Source of the DNA: Podocnemis expansa
Taxonomy: Eukaryota > Chordata > Testudines > Podocnemididae
NCBI GenBank assembly: GCA_007922195.1
Contig: ML681990.1
Location: 42,845,441 to 42,909,440 of the forward strand
Direction of reading: 5' to 3'
DNA length: 64,000 nucleotides
Below the pieces are notes generated by a model. The model saw only the letters and a program-made list of their open reading frames with translations. It was not told the DNA's origin and made no database searches. The position numbers and the translations under genes were made by a program. How positions within the stretch are numbered: the stretch's first letter is position 1; every line of letters begins with the position of its first letter. Of the stretch, positions 21,375-34,440 are shown piece after piece.

Positions 21375-21710
21375 GTAAGACTGTTTAATCAGGTAGTCTT
21401 CAGATGACTCATTGACTGTAACATCTATTAAGCTGAAGAGACTAAGTGATCCATTTCAGATTTTAAGTGCAGAGGAGCTATAAAATAAAAGAAACATATC
21501 CTAAAATAGAATAGATTTTTCCCTCTTAAACATCAATAAACAGTTTTGAGGGAGTGTTTCTGAACACAAAGGATTAATACCATTGCTTGGAACCATATGC
21601 AGAAACAGTACAAACTTACTGAAAGCCTTGTGAGAGATGCCGGGTGTCTTCCATTCCCTCTGACTTAATTTGCTCTTGAGATTAAGACACGAGAAATAAT
21701 TCTCCATCCT

Positions 21711-22022
21711 GATTAGGCTTAAACTGGAGTATTGTGTCCAATTCTGGGCACCTCATTTCAGGAAAGATGTTGACAAATTGGAGAAAGTCCAGAGAAGAGA
21801 AACATGAATGACTAGAGGTCTGGAATACTTGACTTGCGAGGGAAGATTGAAAGAACTGGGTCTATATAGTCTAGAAAAGAGGAGACTGAGAGGGGATATG
21901 ATAAGAGCTTTCAAGTACCTAAAAGGTTGTCACGAGGAGGAGGGAGAAAAACTGTTCTCCTTAACTGCTGATGATAGGACAAGAAGCAATGGACTTAAAT
22001 TACAGCAAGGGAGGTTTAGGTT
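21711..22022 (+). mobile_element. CR1 LINE fragment
   Basis: Encodes part of the CR1 RT tail. The frame from 21808 includes [37 protein letters not shown], close to [22 protein letters not shown] of the copy at 40843-41568. The codons before it (ggagtattgtgtccaattctg) match the EYCVQFW motif. Truncated on both sides and lacking the 3' tail. Confidence 0.85.
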
Positions 22023-22492
22023 GCACACAAGTCCCAGCCTGTTTGATCTTTCATGTTCTGCAGCTTACCTCCCAGTTAGAGTAGATCACTTTCCCTCTTT
22101 CTCCCTCTGGCTTTTCCTCTGAATTTACATCTTCTCTTCAGACCCCAAAGACATGACTTCTCAAGAGACTCCATCTTCTTATCCTCCTTATGATGGTGTA
22201 GGGGCTTAAGTCATACAGTCTCTTTCTCTCTCCCCTGCCCAGAGTGGTGCAAGGAACAGATCCTTCTATAGTAGTGGGAGTTCCATCCAAGTTCCTTCCC
22301 ATGCTGCAGAGACTGATTTTACTGACATTCCTCTTAACCATGTCTGACCCTGGCTGTTCTGTTGTGAATTCCTCATAACCCAAAGGATTTGAGTAGCAGC
22401 AGGCAGAAATTATAATGGAGAATTGGTGTCTGTAGTTTTAAAAGCAGTATTCATCCCTTTCTCCTATATAGCAGCTGGACAGCCAGATATGT

Positions 22493-22685
22493 AAGAAAAC
22501 AACAAGCAGTTGTGTGGCACTTTAAGACTAACAGATTTATTTTTTGCATGAGCTTTCGTGGGAGAAGATCCCACTTCCTCAGATGCTTCGAAGATGGGTG
22601 AACTTACAGAAAGGAATGAAACTAAATGCAAGGGGGTGTAAAACATAGGATCAGGTCATAAAGTAACAGCAGATCAGAGCAGTTT
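22493..22685 (-). mobile_element. Penelope 3'-tail fragment, single copy
   Basis: Reversed Penelope tail: aagcagttgtgtggcacttt, then tcgtgggagaagatcccact and gcagatcagagcag. It matches the left arm at 10450-10640 in order and orientation. No second arm, unlike the dimers. Confidence 0.75.
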
Positions 22686-23772
22686 ACTGGGCTTCTCTTG
22701 CTGTAGTCCTAATATAATGTAATAACTTGGGGCATTGGCATTGGTGAGGGAGGAGGGAGTAAAGAGTCTTAGAATACTAACTATTGTTCTGATGAACACC
22801 AACTCAATCCACAATTCCCATTTAAACTGGAAATTCGTGAAGTCCCTTCTTCAAGGAGGTAAGATCTTGCCTGGTAAGTTCACTGTCCGTAATTAGGTAA
22901 AAATAGTAAAGCCCACAGGTCAATAGCTGCTCCTCATTGCTACAGATCCCAATGTACAGTTGTGTACTGATATGGTTCTCTAATGATTTTTCTGCTACTT
23001 GAGCTGGTTAGCATTACTGCTACAAATATATAGTCTTCCTAGTGATAACTCCTTTAATTATGGACTTGAATATAAAAAAAAAAAATACTTTCACGGGAGT
23101 CTCCCTGACTTACAGAACTTGATTTAATCTTCACTCCCAAACAATGCAGTAGAGAGTTCAGTAAAAATTCTTTGTTTCTTCCTCTTTCCATATGATAAAG
23201 CCCAACCAGAGTTCCCTTGAAAGCATGCCAGCTGGCAAATGGAATTACTGCACATTTTAAAAGGACCTTGTAAAATGTATATAGGAGCTCTAGATCCTCT
23301 TTAAAGTTGTGTAATGGAAACCTCAGGCCAAAAATGAAGTAATCAGATTGTTAATATAGTCTGTTTCTATAAGTACATCACGTAAGTCACACTTCTGCTG
23401 TCTTTCTTCTTTTTTTCCCCTACAGATGAAATTTTTGCCCAAGTAAATAATGCAACAGTAGGCCAGTGAACTACACTGTCATCCAACATTATTTAATACA
23501 GTATTGCAAACATTTCCATAGTGGCTTTCTGTTAGTCTGAAACCAGAAATAAATGGGCTAATATTGATTCATTATGACATGGTTAAAATGTACGGTGATG
23601 GCAAGAGCTATCCAGTGGCTAGAAAATGATGCTGATACATCATGCAGTAAATTTAGTTTTACAGAGCAACAAGCATACTCTGCTTCCTTAATGAAATGCA
23701 TTGTGACAATGAAATGATTGTTTATGCAAACAAAGTAGATATTATGTATGCAGCAATAACCCCAATTACCTT

Positions 23773-23948
23773 CCAGAGGGGTAGCTGTGTTAGTCTGTAG
23801 ATAGGAAAAACAATGAAAGGCCTATGGCACCTTGAAGATTGACAAATTTCTTCTGTTGCAACTGGTAGAGCAGCTTGCAGCCCACAAAAGCTTGTGCCCA
23901 AAGAAATTTGTTAGTCTTTAAGGTGCCACAGGACTTTTGTTGTTTCTG
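23773..23948. mobile_element. Inverted Penelope-tail dimer, 8-bp TSD
   Basis: Left arm reversed (ccagaggggtagctgtgtta), right arm forward (aaatttgttagtctttaagg). It is flanked by the direct repeat ATTACCTT at 23765-23772 and 23949-23956. It is the shortest dimer and the same subfamily as the one at 16.0 kb (aagcttgtgcccaaagaaat). Confidence 0.75.
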
Positions 23949-25189
23949 ATTACCTTGGACATTAAAACAACATGTAGTTGAAAAAAACAGGACATTGGGT
24001 TTACTTCCCTTTGAAAAGTGCCAAGAAGTCTAACTTTCAATAAACTGAAGGAAATCTTCCTTTAAAATCATAGATAAAGAACATAATCTTTAACTGTTTG
24101 GAGGCCAGCTGTCTCAGCAATCTGTGTCTTGTTTGGGAATATGGACCCTTTAACTGAGACATTACTGTGAGTAGCATGTCATCATATCTTGGATGGGAAC
24201 TAGCGAGCACTATAGCAAGTTGGTCTCTGTTGAGTTCTGCATCATCTATTTTCCATGAAATGGATACTTTCTTTAGCCTTCAAGATGTTTATAAATGCCA
24301 AAACACAACTTCCCCAACCTCCCAGCATTTTCTTATTTTGGAAAATGTTGCAGTATCTGTTAGTTACCACAAGATAGTCTTGTAAGATGTAATGTACGGC
24401 TTTTCCCTTTAAAATTTAGTTTACATGGCTAAAAGAGAATGTTATAAAACCCTTTCCCAATGGAACATGTAACAGAATTTTTTTTCTAAAAGGTGGCCCT
24501 ATTATTTTACAACATGATTAATAAAGGTAAGGGGATAAATTGTATTGAAATGCTTGAGTGTTGCAAGAAAAAAAAATTCAAACATTCACTTTTAGTTTTT
24601 TGACATGTCAAAAAGACTACTTTGAAAGGCTACATTGCAAATAGTGTTTGGAGGTAAGGTTAGATGCAATTGTACAGAGTGGATTTTAAATGTTATGATA
24701 AAGTTTCACTAAACGCTATTATTGTGCATATATGATTTAAGAATGCTTCCCATTTACCAATATAAAGACATCCAAGTAAAAGTCCCCAATTAGTTCAGCC
24801 ATATAAAAGAAAATCAGCCACATTATAAAACAACTAGCTGTTTTAAAGCCCTTGCCATACTAAAACTTTTAAAATGTGCTTGGATGAACAACACAGTTTA
24901 AAGTGGCTAACAAGTCTGTATTCATAGTACAGCTTTTTAAAACAGTTGCTTAGCCACGTTTTAAGCAAAATGCGCATACACTGTTAAGTGTTTGAATTGG
25001 GGCTTATGGGCAGAGAAGTAAGAAGAGTACTTAAAGGGGCATAAGGAACATGAAGACACCTTCTATCTGTGTCCTGTCCTGAAGGGACTGACTGACCTTA
25101 ATTCCTCTCTATCCTTCCCCATCCATTTTCTCTTCTAACTTACCTCACTCTTGTCCTGTGCATTCTCTCGTTACATTCTCTTCTGCTAT

Positions 25190-25366
25190 ATTTTGATTTG
25201 CTGTTACAGTGTGACCTGACCCCATGACATACACTTCCCTGCATTTATTTCCTCCCATTCTGTAGGTTCCCCCATCTTCAAAGTGTCTGACGAAATGGGA
25301 TTTTCTCTCACGAAAGCTCATGCGATAAATAAATTAGTTAGTCTTTAAACTCCTTGTTTCTTTTGC
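25190..25366 (+). mobile_element. Penelope 3'-tail fragment, single copy
   Basis: Forward copy: tttgatttgctgttacagtg, ttccctgcatttatttcctc, then the tcgtcagatgctt-like block (gtgtctgacgaaatggg) and gttagtctttaaactcctt. It matches 11865-12040. Truncated at the 3' end (cttttgctag). Confidence 0.7.
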
Positions 25367-25777
25367 TAGATTAACCTTCTTTCTGACTGGTGATCCAGAT
25401 TAGGTTGGGAACTACTGTTCTTCCTTTACATGCTACTGAGTTCTGTTCTCCTGCTTTTTCAAAGGTCCTACTGCTGGGCTCAGGCCATTCCCTTACCCGC
25501 CCCGCCCCGCGGTAAGATCTCTATGTATTTCATAAAGAAAACTCTTCTAGCTTTCTGTCTGATGAGAGGAGGGTTGGGCTTCAGAAACCTACTTTATGCC
25601 AGGTAGCCTGGCATACCAGAAAGGCAGAATGGCTCTAGCAACTCAGTTTCTGATCCTGTCAGAAGGGTTAATTTTGAATGTTGTGCTCTTGGACAAAGGT
25701 TAACATGAACCTGATTACTTATGGCATGGGACAAACTCTTAAAGGGTTTAAAACAAAATTAGTCAGTCTTTATAGAA

Positions 25778-26534
25778 CAGTGGTTTTCAAACTCTTTTTC
25801 CCAAGACCCAGTTGAAAAAAAATAATTTACGCCCACCAATGTTCCCTGTAAGCTGCGCTGGCGCGCTGCTGCGCAGCCTGCCGCAGCCGCCAGCGCAGGG
25901 AAGGCTGCCGGCAGTGCTCCTTCAAGGGAGCTCCTGTGGAGCAGGGAGTTTTGAAAACTCCCGCCCAGAAAAGCTCTAACGGAGCATGCCCAGAAAATCT
26001 GGGCATGCTCCATAGAGCTTCTCTGGCCCAGGAGTTAGGGCTGGGCCCTGCCCCTCCAGTCCAGCCNNNNNNNNNNNNNNNNNNNNNNNNNNNNNNNNNN
26101 NNNNNNNNNNNNNNNNNNNNNNNNNNNNNNNNNNNNNNNNNNNNNNNNNNNNNNNNNNNNNNNNNNGGGCGGGGGTGATGCTGGGGCTGTGGGGTGATGC
26201 TGGGGCCGGGGGGCAATGCCGGGACCCGGGGGGGGGCGATGCCCGGGGCTGGGGGGGCAAGTGGGAGCGGGGGGGTGATGCCGGGAGCGGGGGCCTAGCG
26301 GGAGCAGGGGGAGGGGCTGTGCAGCGGGCCCCGTGGGGGGGTGGAGTGCAGCGAGCAACAGGAGTTGCTCAGCTGCTCTCTCCCCTTAGAGGGAACATTG
26401 CCCGCGTCCCAACAATTACATCTTTGAGCAATGCATTCCAGTCTTTTGGTGGCAGCAGCAGGGGGCACCACGACCCAGTACCTGAGGGTCTGTGACCCAG
26501 TACTGGGTCCCAACCTGTGGTTTGAAAACGACTG
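25778..26534. mobile_element. hAT-like MITE with a second element inside
   Basis: The outer ends are CAGTGGTTTTCAAACT (25778) and its inverse (ttgaaaacgactg, ending 26534), typical of hAT elements; the flanking 8-mers agree at 5 of 8. Inside lies another inverted-repeat element, 25839-26400, with ends CAATGTTCCCTGTAAG and the inverse of CAATGTTCCCTCTAAG. The inner element is very GC-rich and contains the assembly gap. The outer element reads across the insert as ttgaaaaaaaataat...tcccaacaattaca. Confidence 0.65.
26067..26166. other. Assembly gap, 100 N
   Basis: Exactly 100 N in the middle of a GC-rich palindromic repeat, most likely a scaffold placeholder of unknown true size. Confidence 0.98.
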
Positions 26535-29500
26535 ATCTAGAGAAGCCCACAGTGCACAGCACAGTACCAGTGAGGTGTCTGCAGTAAGGCTATTTCCAGA
26601 TTTAGAAATACGGTAGCAACAGGTGTGCTTGGTTTGAGGGAACTTGCAAGTAGACAGACTTGTTTGATTATGTGCATCTCTAAGTATTACCCACCTATTA
26701 ATTAAAATAATGTTAAACTCATTAAAATATATGCAAATGATATACTAGATTATTATACTTGCACTTATTTTAACTGTATGACTGCATATTCTTTATAAAT
26801 AACATTTATTTGGTGCATTTATTTGGATTTACATATTTCAATGCTGACTTCTTTGATGGGGTGCAAGGGATATTTCCTTTAGTGAAAAACAGGCCATTTT
26901 AATGGCTAGGATTGAAGTGTCCTGTTACTTGGCAATAGCTCTGTGCGTTACACAGGACATCAGAATTGATTCCCCAAGGAGACAGTGTGGGTTAGAGCAG
27001 TGTGAGACTTGGAGGTAGAGCTGGTTAGGAGTTTTCCAGCAGAATGTTTTTCTGTTGGAAAGTGCAAATTCTTCAATGTGGAATATTTTGCAGAAACAGT
27101 TTGCCCTGAGGTTTGGGTTTAAAAGTGAAAGCAAAAAATAGACTGGTTTCACCTAGTGTTAATGTAATTTTATTTTATTGTTTATTTTTGCATACCTGTA
27201 GTGTGGCTACTTTGATGTTGCTGTGAAAAATTGCTTTTTTCCCCCCTACAGTTATTCAGCTGATATTAACTGTGCTAGTCATCCCCCCCCCCCTTTGGTC
27301 ATGTTTACTAAGAAGTGCTGGAGCTGAAGTTGGTGGTCCCTATCCAAGGTTCTAAAACCGACAAGTGAGAGATGGGGAACTGAGAGCTCTACATTCTCTT
27401 CATGGGTCATGTTTAGTTGAAGCTGATGAAGGTGCTACCTACCATTTGTCTACATTACGCTTTTTATGCCTGAAACTTCCCACTATTGCATCTGTTGTTT
27501 GCAGTGGTGACAGTGTTAGCATAGATCAGGCAATACAGGAATTTTGACCACTAGGTTTACTGTGAGCAGGTTTAGATGACTTGTTCTGTTGCAAACAGTC
27601 ACTACACTAGGACTCCTGCCATTACTACTCCTAGTAACTGCATTGGAGGTAGCAATGATAGCAAATATTATGGGGGAAAAGGTTTAGTGTACACATAACC
27701 TGGGTTTATATGGAATCATATATGTATGTGGGTGAAATGTTTTTTCTTACTTGGGTTTATATAGTTCAAGCAATTTTTTTTCAAGATTAGCTTTACTTTC
27801 AATTTTCCTCGTAGAAAACTTGTAAAAAATCTGTACCATGAATAATTCTCAAAAATTTCATTGCAAAATTGATCCTTCCAAAAAATATTGGAAATCTGTA
27901 GTATTCTGACCAGGCAAGAGAGAAGACCTAGTTAGTTTTGAGTGCAATTGAATTATTTGTATTCACATGATGAAAATTAAAATATGCAATGGACTTTAAA
28001 AAACGAAACAAAACCACAAAACGAATTCCCAAAAATCCTCTGATGTGGATTTTACTGCTTCAACCGGAAGAGTTTTTTAAATAAAGATTATTTTACAAGC
28101 TAAAGAATTATTTAAATGCTGAAAAGATAATCATCTACTGATGCTATAAAAATACTTCTTCTGATATACCTTTTTCCTTAATCATACAACACCAACAAAA
28201 TTGTAACATTTAATGTGCAGTAGACATTATCCAATGAGTTACACAAACTGTGGTTAATATTGATGGGAACTGAAATACATCAGTCATGAGAAAACGTCTA
28301 TTTTGTTCTACAGGTATGGTAGAAATATACATAGCAATACAAAAATGAGGCATTGGCAGAGCTGTGCATTGAAGCTTTCATAATATAGCACCTGCTCATA
28401 GTGTGCCTGGCTTTAGTAAATACAATTAGTTCCTCCCTTTAAAAGGATTAAATTCACCCACAGAATTTAGAAACTTGCAATTAAAACAAAGCCCTACATG
28501 CTAGTACTACTGATTTTAGCAGTTCAGTCTCATGTTTCATCCAAACATTCTGTTTCAAGGCTTGCCTCCTGCTTACATTCAGTTTATAACCTCCTGCTTT
28601 AAGTAAGAAATATTTCTGGAAGTATGTGGTGGCATCACTTTTTTTCTTAATTATTTTCAGATTTATTTTTTTACTATTGTACTTTAAATGCATTTATCTT
28701 TTTCTTTTCTAAGCTACACAGGATATATCTAGATAATATTTCCTCAAAATATAAATGTCTAAAGCCTAGATGTGACTTGGTTACTCACTGCTGCAATTTT
28801 TTACTAGCAGCAGTTTTGTTCCTACAATAAGGGAATTTAATTTGTATATAGCATTCATCTCTTGCTATTTGTCTTATGAAGTTTAATTTCTGATGATGAT
28901 TCTCTACCTCCACAGACTATAAATGGCCTGCATCAAATCTATTTGCTTTAACTACTCAAAACTTCAACATGACTTTAATATACTTCACATAAATGTCATT
29001 ATGATTAAGTATATTGCAGTCCTTCTGGAATTAGAGGCGTATTTAGCCCCCATGTGATTTTTAGCATGAACTAGCAATATTTAATGCAGAACCCTATTAA
29101 ACACAGCTTTGCCCCATAGGAGGGTTTGAACACTAACCCACATTAATGCAGCTGCTAATGCTAGGCCCTACCCTAGGACATCCCCCACCCTTGTTCATGA
29201 ATTCTGGGGAAAGCAAGAAGGAACTATACATACAAGTTGTGATGTAGCACAAAGTTTTCCCCTCAATCCACAGCAGTGGTTTTCTGGTGTGACATTATCT
29301 ATGGATTGATACCTGAATTTAATCCAAGATATGTTAGGGTTGGGTTTGTTTTTTTTTTAATTTGGTTGCTAATCATCTTAATTTGGTTTGTGCAGATATC
29401 ATATCAATGAGGAACTTTAGTAATTTTGCTGATGTGCTTGATTCAACCATATTTTCAGTGGCATTTTGGAAAGCCTTTATTTTAACTAATAAAATAAAAA

Positions 29501-29809
29501 GCACAATAGGTGCTACCTTGCTTCCTTAGCAGACTTAATTTTTTTAACAGTTTTAATTAATTACAGAGTAAGATATTTTTTTTGTAATTGTACTTAATAA
29601 CAGATTCCAGTCCTGAATCTGTATGGGGAGACCCTCTCAGTGGCCTCGGTGGCATTCCACTGTCATCCAAGGATCTACTTCCTCACATTCCTTTGCAGGG
29701 CTGGGGCCTTTCCCTATATAATTTGTAATAAATTATTTCATTTTAGAAAAAAGTCACTTAGGAATATGTGTGGAATTCGCACAGACTGGCGATGTCACTC
29801 GTGCTGTTA

Positions 29810-32470
29810 ATGAGGGGTATAGTAGCAGAAATAGAACACTTTGCCGCTTTCCCTCTTGGGAACCTTTTCAGTGACTCTGAGGGAGAGTAACTTTTGGCAT
29901 TTGGCCTCGGGCTTTCTGAGGAGATTGGAGTTTTCTGGGATTATGGGAGGAGACGGTTTCCTGTCCTGGGGGATTAAGAGGAACTGGATGTGGTATCCTC
30001 TTGCTACTGTGTCAACGACCCATTGGTCTGAGGTGACCTGGGTCCACCGTGGGGCGAAGTGGCAAAGGCGGTGGGGGGAGAACAGGGGCTGTGGAGTGCT
30101 GCCCTTGGAGGGACTGTCAAAAATGCTGTTTGCAGCCCGACGAGCGGTCTGACCCTTGTCCGCGCCATCCCGACTGGGAGGCACCCAGCTTACCCCCTTT
30201 ACCTGCCTGGCCTTTATCCTTGACCAGGTCCCCGAGGTGACGCTGGGAAAACTGGAGGGATCTCGGGAACTGGTTCTGTAGTTGCAGCTGTTGTTTCAGT
30301 TGCTGTAGCTGCTGTTGTAGCTGGTGCGACTTTGGGGAACGTCTAACAGGTTGCGGAGTGTAGATCCCGAGGGACCTCAGGGTGGCCCTCGAGTCCTTCA
30401 TACCATGCAGCTTCGCATCTGTGGAAGATGCAAAGAGGTTGGGGCCTTCGAAGGGAAGGTCCTGGATAATTTGTTGCATCTGCGTGGAGAGACCAGAGTT
30501 CTGGAGCCAGGCCAAACGATGCATCACCACCACCGATGCCATTGTGCATGCCGCTATATCCACCGCATCCCAGGTTGCTGCCAACGTGTCCCTGAATGCT
30601 CTCTCCACCTCATCCAGCATTGCTTTGAAGTCTCTCAGGAGATCCTCTGGGATGACCGATCGGAGATTTCGCAGAGCTTCCCACGGGTTGAAGATGTAGT
30701 GCCTTATGAAAGCAGAATGGTTTGAGATGTGCAGCTGGAGGGCGAGTAGGTCGAGTCTCCTTGCCTCCTTGTTCTTGGGGGTGGTGCTAGGTTGGCCTTG
30801 TCTCTCCCTTTGGTTGACTGCATCAACCACCAAGGACCCCAGGGTCAGGTGGTGAAATAGGAAAGGAAATCCTTCTGAGGAGATGGAATATTTCTTGTCT
30901 ACTACCTTGGACACTGACGGGATCGAGGAAGGCATTTGACAGCGTTCCTGGACGATGCGGAACACCCTGGTGTGCAAGGGAATTCCGACCTTAGCCGGCA
31001 GGGCTCAACGGCACGCGTCAAAAAGGGAGTCATACTCCACCTGGATGACCCCCAGCTTGAGCTTCAGGTTCGCCACCATGCGGCGGAGAAGGTCCTGTTC
31101 GACATGAGGGTCCCCTTCGCGGTTGGTGGACATGTCGATTAGCCTCTCGTCAGGCGATGAATATGACAGGGCCCTTGATCTGCTTCATTGTGTGGAATCA
31201 GGGTCTGGCTCGTCGTCAGAGAAATCCGAGGACTCCGGTGCAGGCAAACGTGCGTATCGGGAGGAGGGGTCGTCTGCCGTCGCATTCAGCCAGTTGAGGG
31301 TCCATTCGTTGTGCAGGGACCTTGACGGCGTTATAGGTCTTATGAGGGGCCCAGGTGCTTCCCCCAATGTGTGCTCGCGCTGCACGCTTGGTGACATGAA
31401 GCTTTTGCAGGCACGCTTCCTCGGGCTCTCCTCCTGGGTGTGTAGAAAGGGATCCTCTGAGGATGAGCTGGATGATCTCCCCCGCAATAGGCGGCATTCC
31501 GGTACCGAGAATTCCTCAGGAAAGCTGTGGGGAGCTGTAGAACTTGGGCCCAGTACCGGGTTAGATGGTGCCGGGCTGGACAGAGGCGAGGAGGCCCGAG
31601 ATGGTACCAGCATAGGTGGAGGTGTTAGCGGTGCCGAGCCCGACGGTACCGGAAGTGGTGTTATCAGTGATGGTGCCGGGCTTGCTGATGGTGCTGGGCT
31701 CGTAGGCGGTGCCGGGCTTGTAGGTGGTACCGTATCCAGCGGCGCCGAGGAAGGCGGTGCCAATGCAGCCAGCTGCCTTGCCTTTTGCACCGAAGCTGGA
31801 TTTGAGCACCCTTGGCGAGCCGATGCCTGAGCCACGGCCCTGCTAGGGGTGGCTGAGAGGCTACTGGGGGACTGGTGGGATTGGTGTCTGGAAGGTACCG
31901 TCGAGGGCCGAGATCTTGGGCCTGGTACCGGGGATCGGCGAGAGGCTTGAGCTCGGGCTGATCGAGAGTCCAGCGGAGCACTGACAGCTCAGCCGCTTGT
32001 AGATGGAGTGGCTCTGGTCCCTGAAATGAGGTGGAGACGGCGCTCCCTTTCCAGCCGAGTCCTCCACTTGAAGGATCAGCAGATGGGGCAGTCCACCGTG
32101 ATGTGGGACTCACCCAGGCAAGCAAGGCATTTCTCGTGTTGGTCGTCCATTGGGAAAGCCTTGCAGCATCCTAAGCACGGCTTGAATCCTGGCATTTCGA
32201 ATTTCGCGCGAAAGACAGGCCCTTGCATGTGTCAAGATAACACTGATCCGAACTGACGCTGATGGCCGAAAAAGGAACTGGGAGGGTCAGGGTCACGGTC
32301 ACCTATATAGCCGCAGCTGCGGCGTGGAGGGGGCGTTGGCCGTGCGCCCTGACCTGACAGGCTAATGCTAAAGACTTTCCGAGCTACTGTGTGCTGCGGT
32401 ACGTAGAGACCTGTAACTGAGTGATGTGAGCAGCGCTCAAAGGAGAACTTGGCTTGTACCAGCCTGGGTT
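29810..32470 (-). mobile_element. DIRS retrotransposon, 5' half
   Basis: Minus-strand copy of the left part of the DIRS family seen at 34.1-39.7 kb. It runs from the left terminus (gtgatgtgagcagcgctcaa on the + strand, near 32422-32441) through gag and stops inside the start of RT near 29815. The RT start on the minus strand contains a KVPKRESGKVFYF-like block that matches VPKQEWGKGFYSRYF of the fuller copy. The missing right half suggests a truncated insertion or later deletion. It has more CpG and longer intact frames than the 42-49 kb copy, so it is younger. Confidence 0.8.
30117..32256 (-). pseudogene. DIRS gag-like gene, frameshifted
   Basis: The largest frame (30977-30117, 286 residues) covers the C-terminal half. 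It contains SLVVDAVNQRERQGQ, a long helical region and a glutamine-rich stretch (QLQQQLQQLKQQLQ). A second frame (31835-31185, 216 residues) holds a Ser/Pro-rich middle part ending SSDFSDDEPDPDSTQ; the same acidic motif is in the copy at 38.2 kb. An N-terminal cysteine-rich region lies near 32190-32080. The product would be the structural protein of the DIRS particle. At least two frame changes separate the parts. Confidence 0.65.
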
Positions 32471-34088
32471 ATACTGGAGGGTGACCTAAGATTTTCCCCT
32501 GGAAATGTATGTTGCCAACTCTCTTCTGGACAATACAAGCTTATATAAAGACTGTTATTTTCTTAACCTAACTCGTAACCAGTCTTAATCTAACTCTTTA
32601 CTTCACGTAGTATTTCCCAGGCATTTCAGTTTAAACACACTGGATTAGCTAAAACAAGTTTAACTACAAGAAGAGAAATTTTAAGTGAGTACAAGTAATG
32701 AGGCATAAGTCAAAATGGTTAAGAAAATAAAGTTAAATGCTACATATGCTTAACATAACAAACATAAGATTCAAGCAAAGCTTCTCACCATATGCTTTCA
32801 GTAGTTTTACTAACGAGATTACTTAGGTCATGGCCACTTCTCCCCAGAATTCAACAAATGCTTCCATGATCTTGTCACTTCAGGTGCATGAATGGGATGG
32901 ACAAGGAGAGAGATTGAGGGAGGTATCCATTTTCCACACCTTTTTAAGTGCCAGTCCCCTTTTTGAAAACTTCTAGCTGAGAATCAAGAGACAAAGTCTC
33001 TAGGGAAGGATGTTCCCTGCTGCTTTTTTGTCACCTGTTTGAGCAATCTTTATTTCCTTTTCTGCTTGATAACTCTGTTTACTGCTTAAATGCAAATAAA
33101 GTAGAGCACACATTCATTTATTTGAGACTGGCCTGTTTGCCAGTCTCAGTTTGGAACATGTGTTAACACAGTACATTGGCATCTTAAATATCACACACAG
33201 TGTCGCTACACACATTTTATCAGGATAATAATGAACAGCAAATTATTAATTTTCAAATATCTTACAGTGCATATGTTGTACAATGCCTATTTCAGTTGTA
33301 TGTAGGAAGTGGTCACAGACATACATTCTTTCACAGAATTGTCATAGAATCAGGTTTGGATTAAGACATGCTGAGGCCTTAGGTATGTCAAGATTCAGAG
33401 GCCCCATACCATAAAAATAAAGAGAAAAAAGTGTGTTACGTTATAACAGAAAGAGTAATGAAGAATAAACAGTACACCCTTATATTTGCATATATATGCA
33501 AGCATCTTACAAAAAGCCTTATTTGCATTATCAGATACCTTATGAAAAATTTTCTTAGTTATCTTCAACATATCTAGAGGCCCCTCATAGTATGAGACCT
33601 TAAGCCATGGCTTACTTGGTGTGTGCCTAAATCTCACACTGCATAGAATCCTTTCATTTTTCCAAAGGACCATAATGAAATTCTCAGCTGCTACAGCTAG
33701 CCGTTTTGTAAATGCAGCCTTAAACTTTTTGTGCAGAACTTTCATTCCTGGGTCTTAGCTCCTTGGTGCAATAATTTTATTCCGCTTAGGCAGTCTTAAA
33801 GCAAGCTCATCATCTGCTTTACTTCTTGTGTACTGTGATCACTGTCAGCAGTACCAAAACCTAAATGGTCCTAAATTGTCTTCTTACATGCACCAAAGTG
33901 GAGAATTCTTTAAAAGGCTCCATAACAGTTAAGGAGCTTGCCATTGTTGTTAATGTACCAGGATTTCGATGTCATTTGCAGCTTTGAGAATCTTTTATTC
34001 GCAGAGGCCTCACGTCACCTTGCATTCATGGGTCTTGCTCACTGGGTAGTGGGTTTCAATATCAAGTTTTCAGAGTGTCCTCTGAACA

Positions 34089-34440
34089 GTGGGTTACTTA
34101 CTAGTAACTATCCTTCTTCGAGATGGACTGTTCACATACATTCAGTTACAGGTGTCTATGTGCCACAGCTTATGGTGGCTCAGAAAGTCTTTAGCCTTAG
34201 CCTGTCAGGTCAGGGCACACAGCCAGCGCCCCCTCTGTACTGTGACCATGGCTATATAGGTGACCATGATCCTGACCCTCCCAGTCCCTTATTCCTTTGC
34301 CAGCTCTGGTTAGTGGGGACGGTGGGAGGGATCTGAATGTATGTGAGCAGCCCATCTCGAAGAAGGACAGTTACTTGTAAGTAACCCACTGTTGTTCTTC
34401 AAGTGCTGCTCATGTCATTCAGTTACAGGTGACTGCTAGC
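34089..34440. repeat. DIRS right terminus and internal complementary region
   Basis: Arms of about 57 bases at 34089-34145 and 34331-34388 are near-perfect inverses (ccttcttcgagatgg against ccatctcgaagaagg, then ggttactta). Next to the inner arm, 34393-34440 (ttcttcaagtgctgctcatg) repeats the outermost left terminus of the element (39690-39640 read on the minus strand). So complements of both outer ends stand side by side, which is the DIRS arrangement used to circularise the cDNA. Confidence 0.8.

Noticed and set aside
31123..31830. 235-codon + strand frame rich in Gly, Ala and Ser
   Set aside because: Antisense shadow of the Ser/Pro-rich gag part at 31835-31185.
33395..33745. 116-codon frame on the minus strand
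   Set aside because: Ends in a hydrophobic low-complexity stretch, has no recognisable motif and no splice or element context. It might be part of an old repeat (aggcccc phrases on the + strand), but I cannot show it.
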